Of a stretch of 6,602 bases of DNA, positions 1 through 5,119 are shown piece by piece. The stretch comes from Candidatus Saccharibacteria bacterium CG10_big_fil_rev_8_21_14_0_10_47_8. GTDB lineage: Bacteria > Patescibacteriota > Saccharimonadia > Saccharimonadales > UBA10212. The notes under the pieces were generated by a model. The model saw only the letters and a list, made by a program, of their open reading frames with translations, searched no databases and was not told where the DNA came from. The DNA lies in contig PFEG01000037.1 of the NCBI GenBank assembly GCA_002793885.1, forward strand, positions 8,383-14,984. Reading direction: 5' to 3'. Position 1 is the stretch's first letter; each line of letters starts with the position of its first letter. A program made the position numbers and the translations under genes.

Positions 1-45
1 TTAAGTGCGGTAGAAACCGGGCTCAAAGGGTATGGGATGGAACAC

Positions 46-61
46 AGCAGAACATTCTGCT
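46..61. repeat. 16-bp palindrome, operator-like
   Basis: AGCAGAACATTCTGCT consists of a 7-bp arm (AGCAGAA, 46-52), a two-base centre CA, and its exact reverse complement (TTCTGCT, 55-61). A two-base centre is too tight for an RNA hairpin loop unless inner pairs open, and no T-run follows, so it does not look like a terminator. The twofold symmetry fits binding of a dimeric repressor. The nearest strong gene start is about 390 bp away, so any regulatory target is unclear. Confidence 0.35.
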
Positions 62-239
62 AGATGATTTATAACATAGTTAGCGTTATCGGTCAATGCG
101 CTGGAAAGGGGTTCTCTTAAGCAGTTGGTACAAGAATTAATGTTTTTTGGCAACATAACTGGGGTGATTCGAAAAGCTCTGGCGTGGAAAATCTGAAGCA
201 GAATTCTCTCACGTAATCTGGAAACTTTTCGGAGTTAGT

Positions 240-350
240 ATGATGGTACATTCGTCTTATGAAGGTTCGAAGATTGGCGAACACGCCGGTTCTGACAGCT
301 ATTGCACCATGAAGTGCAAGGGTTGCGCTAAATGCGAAATGCGTGTATGA
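240..350 (+). CDS. Possible 36-residue cysteine-rich small protein
   Basis: The ORF begins ATG ATG at 240, with GGAG at 231-234 placed five bases upstream, and ends at TGA 348-350. The product would be 36 residues with all four cysteines in the last fifteen: C22-x3-C26-x2-C29-x2-C32. That spacing could hold a metal ion such as zinc, but I recognise no family. The same frame is open upstream to 168 without any ATG, GTG or TTG, so 240 (or the second ATG at 243) is the only start. It lies on the same strand as the operon, about 100 bp before the epimerase. It could also be the tail of a decayed longer gene, or chance. Function unknown. Confidence 0.3.
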   Translation: MMVHSSYEGSKIGEHAGSDSYCTMKCKGCAKCEMRV

Positions 351-367
351 GAAGACGCAGGGGGTCA

Positions 368-382
368 TTTAGTATAAAATAG
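368..382 (+). promoter_or_regulatory. Promoter-like motif before the epimerase gene
   Basis: The 15-mer TTTAGTATAAAATAG contains a good -10-like core (TATAAA 373-378 or TAAAAT 375-380). A nearly identical 15-mer, differing at three positions that are all purine transitions, sits at 1848-1862 in the only other untranslated gap before a full gene. No clear -35 hexamer is visible at the usual distance. Transcription from here would give a leader of about 60 bases before the epimerase ATG. Confidence 0.35.
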
Positions 383-447
383 AATGAAGTACTATTAATT
401 TTTGGGCTTCTAAGAAATGAATATTTTCTTGGGGGCTGGAGGGAAGA

Positions 448-1299
448 ATGAAGTGTTTAGTCCTGGGAGGGGCAGGTTTTATTGGCTCGCATGTAGCCGA
501 TGCTTTGATTGATGAGGGACACGAAGTAGCTGTACTTGACTGTCTTTCAACGGGAAAAAAAAGTAACCTCAACCCGAAGGCTAACTTCATCAAAGGTGAC
601 ATTGAAGACAAAGAACTTTGGAAAAGCCTAGCCAGGTACACTCATGTTTTTCATTTGGCGGCCCGGGCCAGAATCCAACCCTCTATCAAGTATCCGTTAA
701 AAACACATAATACTAACGTTAACGGCACCTTGAATGCTCTTGAATATTGTCGTAAGCACGGCTCTAAGCTTATTTTTTCCGGTTCTAGCTCAATCTTCAA
801 AGGTGATAAATTACCAACCAAAGAAGATGACCCTAAAGACCCCCTAAACCCATACTCGTTGCAAAAATATATCTGTGAACACTACATCAAGCTGTACCAC
901 AAGCTCTACGGGCTGGATTATGCAATTTTGCGGTACTTTAATGTTTACGGCGAGAGGCAATTGTTAGGAGGGGGTTACGCCACAATACTGGGTATTTTTC
1001 TTGACCAAAAGGCTAAGGGCAAAGTTCTGACCATCACAGGTGACGGCAACCAGCGCCGAGATTTTACATATGTTAAAGATGTGGCCAAAGCTAACTTAAT
1101 GGCAACCGGGTGGCAGGGGGCATTCAATATCGGCAGCGGCAAGAACCATTCGATAAATGAGATTGCCGATCTGATTGGCGGCACAAAAGAATATATTGAA
1201 GAGAAAATAGGTGAAGTTAGGGAAACTTTAGCTGACAATTCCAAGGCTCGGGAATTGGGCTGGCAGCCGACCATGGAGGTTTCGCAATGGTTAGTATAA
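448..1299 (+). CDS. NAD-dependent nucleotide-sugar epimerase/dehydratase (extended SDR)
   Basis: This 283-residue protein is an extended short-chain dehydrogenase of the GalE/WbpP type, a soluble enzyme that inverts or modifies a nucleotide-bound sugar using bound NAD. The N-terminal Rossmann motif is G7-x2-G10-x2-G13, followed by D31 in a DxxSTG segment that binds the adenosine ribose. G50-D51 and HLAA (69-72) follow, then the catalytic set S113-S115 and Y136-x3-K140. The substrate half shows RYFNVYGERQ (162-171) and GDGNQRRDFTYVKDV (198-212). The usual SSxxVYG is SSSIFKG here, so the aromatic is Phe. At 283 residues it is slightly short, ending soon after the GWQP motif. The start has GGAGG at 438-442, five bases upstream. 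Its last 13 bases overlap the next gene and supply that gene's ribosome binding site. UDP-Glc/Gal or UDP-GlcNAc/GalNAc 4-epimerase is most likely; exact substrate unresolved. Confidence 0.9.
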   Translation: MKCLVLGGAGFIGSHVADALIDEGHEVAVLDCLSTGKKSNLNPKANFIKGDIEDKELWKSLARYTHVFHLAARARIQPSIKYPLKTHNTNVNGTLNALEYCRKHGSKLIFSGSSSIFKGDKLPTKEDDPKDPLNPYSLQKYICEHYIKLYHKLYGLDYAILRYFNVYGERQLLGGGYATILGIFLDQKAKGKVLTITGDGNQRRDFTYVKDVAKANLMATGWQGAFNIGSGKNHSINEIADLIGGTKEYIEEKIGEVRETLADNSKARELGWQPTMEVSQWLV

Positions 1300-1805
1300 T
1301 CATTCCTTCCCGCAGTCAACAGTTTCTTCAGCAGACAGTAGACGACTTGTTGGCCAAGGCAGAGGGTGAAATTGAAATCATCGTGATTTTAGACGGCTAT
1401 TGGCCAAACCCTGTTCTAAAAGACGACGCTAGAGTTGTTATTCTGCACCACGGTCTGGTTCACGATAATGTGGGTATGCGCGGCAGTATCAATACCGGGC
1501 TAGACATCGCCCGCGGAGAATACATTATGAAGATTGATGAACACTGTATGGTCGATCAGGGTTACGATGCCAAACTCGCAGCCGACTGCGAAGACAACTG
1601 GGTGGTTATTCCCCGCCGCTACCGCCTGGACGCCGAAAACTGGAAAGTTATAGAAGACGGTCGGCCGCCAATAGATTACATGCACATCGATAATAAAGAC
1701 GATTACTTACACGGGTCCGAGCGGAACCGATATGACTTTTTGGATCGAGGACGGAAAAATGGATCTAAGGACATCCGCCCTTTAGCGTTAACGATCCATC
1801 GATAG
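1287..1805 (+). CDS. C-terminally truncated GT2-like glycosyltransferase, probably inactive
   Basis: The 172-residue product matches the N-terminal half of the two full-length glycosyltransferases downstream (297 and 296 residues). Present are the opening strand MVSIIIPSR, the LDG segment at 35-37, the metal-binding DxH motif D84-E-H86, and the LAADC...RLDAENW block (97-119). After about residue 134 the match fades and the frame ends at TAG 1803-1805. Missing is the whole acceptor and catalytic half, including the NExQE, LSGGR and WxAH motifs of the paralogs. In addition the conserved RNEQ after the first strand is changed to RSQQ (S10, Q11). Translation would begin efficiently: GGAGG at 1275-1279 lies seven bases before the ATG, inside the epimerase gene. 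Nothing in the 63 bases after the stop restores the missing half in any frame. It is best read as a gene remnant that is still translatable; a partner for another GT is possible but unsupported. Confidence 0.8.
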   Translation: MVSIIIPSRSQQFLQQTVDDLLAKAEGEIEIIVILDGYWPNPVLKDDARVVILHHGLVHDNVGMRGSINTGLDIARGEYIMKIDEHCMVDQGYDAKLAADCEDNWVVIPRRYRLDAENWKVIEDGRPPIDYMHIDNKDDYLHGSERNRYDFLDRGRKNGSKDIRPLALTIHR

Positions 1806-1847
1806 CACTTATACTCCTCTGTAATTAAAAGAAGACTAGGAGGTTAG

Positions 1848-1862
1848 TTTGGTGTAAAATAA
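1848..1862 (+). promoter_or_regulatory. Promoter-like motif directly before second GT gene
   Basis: TTTGGTGTAAAATAA matches 12 of 15 positions of the motif at 368-382. If TAAAAT (1855-1860) acts as a -10 element, transcription would start near 1867, almost on the ATG at 1869, giving a near-leaderless message. That would fit the lack of a strong Shine-Dalgarno at normal spacing; only AAGG at 1861-1864 is close. A perfect AGGAGG at 1838-1843 is 25 bases from the ATG, too far to serve it. No -35 consensus is evident. Confidence 0.35.
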
Positions 1863-1868
1863 GGTCTA

Positions 1869-2762
1869 ATGCTATCGGTCGTAATACCATCGAGAAACGA
1901 ACAGTTTCTTCGCAAGACTATTGAAGACCTTTTAATTAAAGCCGAGGGCGAGGTAGAAGTCATTGTCATACTAGATGATTTTCAACCCACAGAAACCGCA
2001 CTTTTAAAAGACCCAAGGGTAAGATATATTCCTTTTGATACCCCTGTTGGATTACGACACGGAATGAACGTCGGGGTTGATGCTGCAAAAGGGGAATTCA
2101 TTATGAAGTCCGATGGTCATTGTATGTTTGATGAGGGGTTTGATGTCAAACTGGCTGCTGATTGCCAGAAGAATTGGATTGTGGTTCCAAGAAGGAAACG
2201 CTTGGACGCAGAGAATTGGTGCGTACAAGACGTTGGGAAAGTTGATGTTGATTACGAACATATATCTTTTCCTGATAACCCGTCTGATTTTGGTGGAGCT
2301 GGACTTCATACCAGACAATGGAATAAGAGAACCGTTGAAAGATTAAATAAGCCTGAATATATGATAGATGATGACATGACTTATCAGGCTTCTGTTTGGT
2401 TTATCCCCAAAAAATACTATTACGAATTGGAACTAATGGACGAGAAGCGCTACGGTATATTTTTTAATGAGGCACAAGAAGAAGTACTGAAGTGCTGGTT
2501 AAGCGGCGGGAGGGTTGTCGTTAATAAAAACACCTGGTTCGCCCATCTTAAAAAGGGTAAGAAATATCCGCGCGGATATTTTATAAATAACCAGGATTTG
2601 ACACGAGGAACCGAAGCTATTATGGAATGGACAACTAACTCAGCTTGGGATAAACAAACACTTCCCTTCAGCTGGCTTATTGAAAAATTCTGGCCCGTAC
2701 CTGGTTGGCCGGAAAATTGGAGAGAGTTGCTGTGGGGAAAGAAAGGAGAACCGTGGAAATAA
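1869..2762 (+). CDS. GT2-like family glycosyltransferase (GT-A fold, DxH motif)
   Basis: This 297-residue soluble enzyme is predicted to move a sugar from a nucleotide donor to a glycan or other acceptor. It opens with the GT-A nucleotide-binding strand LSVVIPSRNEQ (2-12), then a second strand ending ILDD (34-37). The metal/diphosphate motif is D82-G-H84 followed by Cys85, a DxH form rather than DxD. RLDAENW (111-117) follows. The catalytic half has NEAQEE (200-205), KCWLSGGR (208-215) and TWFAH (222-226), then a basic KKGKK stretch. The C-terminal tail AWDKQTLPFSWL (259-270) plus FWPVP is shared with the next paralog. The start is fixed because TAA at 1860-1862 closes the frame just upstream and ATG 1869 is the first start after it. 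It overlaps the next gene by 10 bases. Donor and acceptor cannot be read from sequence. Confidence 0.88.
   Translation: MLSVVIPSRNEQFLRKTIEDLLIKAEGEVEVIVILDDFQPTETALLKDPRVRYIPFDTPVGLRHGMNVGVDAAKGEFIMKSDGHCMFDEGFDVKLAADCQKNWIVVPRRKRLDAENWCVQDVGKVDVDYEHISFPDNPSDFGGAGLHTRQWNKRTVERLNKPEYMIDDDMTYQASVWFIPKKYYYELELMDEKRYGIFFNEAQEEVLKCWLSGGRVVVNKNTWFAHLKKGKKYPRGYFINNQDLTRGTEAIMEWTTNSAWDKQTLPFSWLIEKFWPVPGWPENWRELLWGKKGEPWK
1894..1952 (+). repeat. 59-bp perfect direct repeat, copy 1 (inside GT gene)
   Basis: This block is identical, including third codon positions, to 2793-2851 in the next gene. It begins within the RNEQ motif and ends at the KAEGE segment. Mismatches start on both sides immediately: base 1893 is A against C, and base 1953 is G against A. 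The codons just downstream for equivalent residues differ repeatedly, so the identity is local. It is consistent with recent gene conversion or recombination between the paralogs. Confidence 0.9.
2744..2748 (+). promoter_or_regulatory. Ribosome binding site that sets the start of the third GT gene
   Basis: AGGAG ends four bases before GTG at 2753, inside the last codons of the preceding gene. A longer reading from TTG at 2705 would add 16 residues that have no counterpart in the paralogs. The GTG start gives 296 residues, next to 297 for the neighbour, so this site decides the start. Confidence 0.75.
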
Positions 2763-3643
2763 AAAATCTTGTTTCTATTATTATCCCAGCCCGAAACGAA
2801 CAGTTTCTTCGCAAGACTATTGAAGACCTTTTAATTAAAGCCGAGGGCGAGATAGAGATTATCGCTGTTTTAGACGGTTATTGGCCCGACCCTATACTAC
2901 AAGACCCCAGGGTCATTTATATTCATAGAGGCATAGCGAGGGGTATGAGAGCGGCTATAAACTCGGCCGTGGCGATTGCTAAAGGTAAGTATATTCTAAA
3001 GACCGACGCCCATTGTATGTGGGGGCCAGGGTTCGATAAAATCTTAGCGGCCGATTGCCAGAAAGACTGGGTGGCCGTTCCCACCCGGAAGAGACTAGAC
3101 GCTGAAAATTGGTGCATTCAGGAAGCTGGCAGACCTGATATTGAATATATGTTCTTGTCTTACCCTAACGACCCTAAGGACTTCAGTGGCGAGGGGTTGA
3201 ATGGTAAAAACTGGGACCAAAAGAATAAGGATGAAGAGCTTAAAAAGGTCAAAATAGACGACCTGATGAGCGCCCAAGGCAGCGCCTGGTTTATGAGAAA
3301 AGACTATTTTCATAAGTTAGAACTGATGGATGAATCCCAGTATGGTAAGTTCTGGAATGAGTTTCAAGAAATCGGTCTAAAGTGCTGGCTCTCGGGCGGA
3401 CGGGTTATCGTAGATAAGAACACCTGGTATGCACATCTACATAAAGGCAAAAAGTACGGTCGGGGTTATACTCTTCCAGAAGAATGGCTGAAAGAAGGCC
3501 GCAACCACACTATAAAGTGGCTGAAGTTCAAAAAGGCGTGGGATAAACAGACCTTGCCTCTTAGTTGGTTAGTTGAACATTTTTGGCCAGTACCTACTTG
3601 GACGCAGGAAGGCCTAGATAAACTGAAGGCGACCGAAAAATGA
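2753..3643 (+). CDS. GT2-like family glycosyltransferase, tandem paralog
   Basis: The protein has 296 residues from the GTG start and the same architecture as the gene before it: VSIIIPARNEQ (7-17), LDG (40-42), the metal motif D85-A-H87 with Cys88, RLDAENW (114-120), NEFQEIG (202-208), KCWLSGGR (210-217), TWYAH (224-228) with a following KGKK, and the tail AWDKQTLPLSWL (262-273). All putative active-site positions are intact. The second strand reads LDGYWPDP, closer to the truncated first copy (LDGYWPNP) than to the middle copy (LDDFQPTE), although its 5' end is identical to the middle copy over 59 bp. This makes the gene look mosaic. It overlaps its upstream neighbour by 10 bases and its downstream neighbour by 4 (ATGA), so translation is probably coupled. 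Specificity is unknown; it may add a different sugar from its neighbour. Confidence 0.88.
   Translation: MEIKNLVSIIIPARNEQFLRKTIEDLLIKAEGEIEIIAVLDGYWPDPILQDPRVIYIHRGIARGMRAAINSAVAIAKGKYILKTDAHCMWGPGFDKILAADCQKDWVAVPTRKRLDAENWCIQEAGRPDIEYMFLSYPNDPKDFSGEGLNGKNWDQKNKDEELKKVKIDDLMSAQGSAWFMRKDYFHKLELMDESQYGKFWNEFQEIGLKCWLSGGRVIVDKNTWYAHLHKGKKYGRGYTLPEEWLKEGRNHTIKWLKFKKAWDKQTLPLSWLVEHFWPVPTWTQEGLDKLKATEK
2793..2851 (+). repeat. 59-bp perfect direct repeat, copy 2 (inside GT gene)
   Basis: Second copy of the block at 1894-1952, exactly 899 bp downstream and at the equivalent place in the paralogous reading frame. Recombination between the two copies would delete or duplicate one complete GT unit while keeping a fused, in-frame gene, because the repeat lies in the same codon phase in both genes. 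Confidence 0.9.
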
Positions 3644-3915
3644 CAGTAAAGATTTATGGCTATGGTTGGGTCGGTAAGGCTATGAAGGAGTTATTTCCTG
3701 ATGCTCTAGTCCACGACCCGGCAAAAAAGTATATTAATACTGATAAGACAGATGTTAGTTTTGTATATCCAGAAAAACGGGGATTTAGCTCCAAATGTAT
3801 TCCTAAAGATGTTTACAGTTGGGCTGCTTGGGCTGAGTCACTGGGTTATAAGCCGCAACTTATCAAGGCCCTGCTGGCGAGGAACGAGCAATGGCTTACC
3901 GACAAAACATCTTAA
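3640..3915 (+). CDS. Miniature UDP-sugar dehydrogenase-like protein with apparent internal deletion
   Basis: This 91-residue protein joins two separated pieces of the UDP-glucose/GDP-mannose dehydrogenase family. Residues 1-42 are a Rossmann start, IYGYGWVGKAM with G7-x-G9-x2-G12, running to DVSFV at the strand that normally leads into VPTP. Residues 46-86 match the catalytic-cysteine region, RGFSSKCIPKD with C53 and K56-D57, then an AAWAESLGY helix and a segment ending in LLARNEQW. Known members are several times longer (about 400 residues) and have the rest of the NAD domain and substrate contacts between these parts, so roughly 130 or more residues seem to be missing around 3765, with the frame kept. 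The usual GFGG before the cysteine is GFSS. It probably cannot oxidise a UDP-sugar. The ATG overlaps the previous stop as ATGA. It could be a remnant or an assembly artefact. Confidence 0.7.
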   Translation: MTVKIYGYGWVGKAMKELFPDALVHDPAKKYINTDKTDVSFVYPEKRGFSSKCIPKDVYSWAAWAESLGYKPQLIKALLARNEQWLTDKTS

Positions 3916-3969
3916 ATCCCGGCTCGAAATGAGGAGTTACCTGTCCGCATCGTCAAAGACATCTTGCAA
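3916..3969 (+). pseudogene. Remnant of a glycosyltransferase N-terminus
   Basis: Directly after the stop codon of the dehydrogenase-like gene, in the same frame, the DNA reads IPARNEELPVRIVKDILQ. This matches the opening of the GT2-like genes in this window (IPARNEQFLRKTIEDLL at the equivalent place) but has no start codon and no first strand. After the CAA codon at 3967-3969 the likeness stops. It is therefore about 18 codons of a lost GT gene, lying between a stop codon and the start of a methyltransferase gene. Confidence 0.6.
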
Positions 3970-3972
3970 AGT

Positions 3973-3999
3973 AGGAGCAAGACTATGAGGATTTTATGA
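3973..3999 (+). promoter_or_regulatory. Ribosome binding site plus four-codon ORF coupled to methyltransferase start
   Basis: AGGAG (3973-3977) lies seven bases before ATG 3985, which opens an ORF of only four sense codons (MRIL) ending at TGA 3997-3999. That stop overlaps the methyltransferase ATG at 3996 as ATGA. GAGG at 3987-3990 is also well placed, five bases before 3996. The tiny ORF could deliver ribosomes to the next start by re-initiation, or be the head of a deleted gene. Confidence 0.4.
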
Positions 4000-4589
4000 A
4001 CGCATCAGTGCTTAATGGGTCATTTGAGGGCAAACCTCCCTATGAAATAGCCGGCTCGCGCTATGAGTTCTTCCCGATGCTTATAAATGAATTGGAATTT
4101 AAAAAGGGTGTTGAAATAGGCACCGAAAGAGGCATTTACGCTAAAGCGATCTTACGCCGGTGTCCTAATTTTAAACTATACTGCGTTGACCCTTGGGAAG
4201 CCTACCCAGGATATAGGGAACATGTCAATCAGCAGAAGCTTGATTGGCTATATAAGCAAACAAAGAAAAGATTAAAGCCATATAACCATCAGTTAATCAA
4301 AGGCTTCAGCAGTGATGCCCATAAATTATTCGACGATGGTGGGCTGGATTTCCTTTATGTAGACGGCAATCATGAGTATTCCCATGTGGTTGCTGACTTA
4401 CGCCACTGGCTGCCAAAAGTTAGAGTTGGCGGGGTAGTCGCCGGCCACGACTTCAGCGATAATCCCGGTAAGCGTGATTACGATGTTAAAGATGTCATTT
4501 CAGCCTATACGTACGCCAAAAAAATCAACCCATGGTTCATACTAAAAGAAAAAAAGGAAGCGTCGTCATGGTTCTGGGTAAAACGATGA
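3996..4589 (+). CDS. Class I SAM-dependent methyltransferase (Methyltransf_24-like)
   Basis: This 197-residue protein has the seven-strand methyltransferase core. Motif I is GVEIGTERGIYAK (38-50), with the E-I-G-x3-G glycine loop that binds S-adenosylmethionine. CVDPW (63-67) carries the acidic residue expected at the end of strand 2. LDFLYVDGNHEYSHVVADLRHW (start 117) is the hallmark of the PF13578 group, and VGGVVAGHDF (144-153) closes the core. No membrane segment or signal peptide is present. It likely methylates a sugar hydroxyl on the glycan or its precursor; that role comes from the setting among glycosyltransferases. It is closely similar to the methyltransferase at 5970-6575 throughout, including the AYPxYREH segment and the ending SSWFWVK. 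GAGG at 3987-3990 supports the start. Its stop overlaps the next ATG by four bases. Confidence 0.85.
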   Translation: MNASVLNGSFEGKPPYEIAGSRYEFFPMLINELEFKKGVEIGTERGIYAKAILRRCPNFKLYCVDPWEAYPGYREHVNQQKLDWLYKQTKKRLKPYNHQLIKGFSSDAHKLFDDGGLDFLYVDGNHEYSHVVADLRHWLPKVRVGGVVAGHDFSDNPGKRDYDVKDVISAYTYAKKINPWFILKEKKEASSWFWVKR

Positions 4590-5119
4590 ATATCAAAAGA
4601 CGCTATAATCTCGCCAAATACTTTAACGAACTTGGCTTTAAAGTCGGAGCTGAAATCGGTGTGGCTGATGGGCGTTTCTCCAAGGATCTCTGTAAAGCCA
4701 TCCCTGGGCTGAAATTATTCTGTGTGGACCCGTGGGATATATCAAAAGGTAACTCCCGTGGCGGCTCTAAAGAGCGGCACAGCGGCAATTACGAACTAGC
4801 AAAAGAAAGACTGGCTTCTTACAAAGTTACCTTCATAAAAAAGGTGAGTATGGACGCTGTTTTAGGTTTTGAGGACGAAGCCTTAGATTTTGTTTATATC
4901 GATGCTAACCACGATTTTGATTTTGTAATGCAGGACATTATTGAGTGGAGCAAAAAAGTCAAAAAAGGCGGGATTGTCTCCGGGCATGACTATTATAATT
5001 TTCGCAACTCGGGTGTCATTGAGGCGGTTGATATATATGTTAAAGTTCACGGCCTCAAGCTCAATTTGACAGATAAGGCTGTCGATCACGGTGAAGTATC
5101 TTGGTGGTTTGTGAAATGA
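4586..5119 (+). CDS. Class I SAM-dependent methyltransferase, shorter paralog
   Basis: The product has 177 residues from ATG 4586. A longer reading from GTG/ATG codons upstream at 4532 would add 18 residues that are only the other-frame image of the preceding gene's tail, so the ATGA-overlapping start is preferred. Motif I is GAEIGVADGRFSK (21-33), followed by CVDPW (46-50), LDFVYIDANHDFDFVMQDI (from 100) and KGGIVSGHDY (127-136). Compared with the other two copies it lacks about 20 N-terminal residues, replaces the AYPxYREH stretch by a glycine/serine-rich loop (SKGNSRGGSKERHSG, 53-67), and has a different tail, though it still ends aromatic (VSWWFVK). That loop lies where these enzymes usually meet their acceptor, so a different methylation target is a reasonable inference. 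The start shows no strong Shine-Dalgarno and probably relies on coupling. Confidence 0.85.
   Translation: MNIKRRYNLAKYFNELGFKVGAEIGVADGRFSKDLCKAIPGLKLFCVDPWDISKGNSRGGSKERHSGNYELAKERLASYKVTFIKKVSMDAVLGFEDEALDFVYIDANHDFDFVMQDIIEWSKKVKKGGIVSGHDYYNFRNSGVIEAVDIYVKVHGLKLNLTDKAVDHGEVSWWFVK

Larger units (their letters stand above)
1..447. other. Upstream region without a convincing large gene
   Basis: No frame on either strand gives a recognisable protein. The + strand frames are broken early: one closes at 61-63, another at 72-74. On the - strand an 83-codon frame (368 down to 117) and a stop-to-stop frame ending exactly at 1-3 exist, but neither has a Shine-Dalgarno sequence before its start and neither translation resembles a known family. 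The stretch does hold a palindrome at 46-61, a small + strand ORF with a good ribosome binding site at 240-350, and a promoter-like AT-rich motif near 373-380. It is probably the leader and promoter region of the operon that begins at 448, possibly mixed with decayed sequence. Confidence 0.5.

Noticed and set aside
1..234. - strand frame ending in TAA exactly at 1-3, with an internal ATG at 156 giving about 51 residues
   Set aside because: The translation looks protein-like in places, but there is no Shine-Dalgarno, no family likeness, and the frame is closed at 235-237, so it cannot be the end of a longer gene.
262..275. GGTTCGA, a tRNA T-loop-like string
   Set aside because: The flanking bases do not form a five-pair T stem and no acceptor or anticodon arm can be folded around it.
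117..368. 83-codon ORF on the - strand
   Set aside because: No ribosome binding site before its ATG, no recognisable motif, and it overlaps a small + strand ORF with a better translation signal.
369..641. 90-codon ORF on the - strand over the epimerase start
   Set aside because: Other-strand shadow of a strongly supported epimerase gene.
1806..1868. Frameshifted continuation of the truncated GT
   Set aside because: None of the three frames in these 63 bases shows the missing NExQE, LSGGR or WxAH motifs, and the gap is far too short to hold the missing 120 or so residues.
2705..2752. Upstream TTG start extending the third GT by 16 residues
   Set aside because: The added residues have no match in the paralogs and GTG 2753 has an AGGAG at good spacing.
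3752..3988. 78-codon + strand ORF overlapping the dehydrogenase-like gene
   Set aside because: Alternative frame of a region whose proper frame shows clear dehydrogenase and GT motifs.
4532..4585. 18-residue N-terminal extension of the second methyltransferase
   Set aside because: It is an out-of-frame reading of the preceding gene's tail; ATG 4586 gives the ATGA overlap seen throughout the operon.
5101..5115. TTG start adding five residues to the GT4-like gene
   Set aside because: It lies in the conserved end of the preceding methyltransferase; ATG 5116 in an ATGA overlap is the better start.
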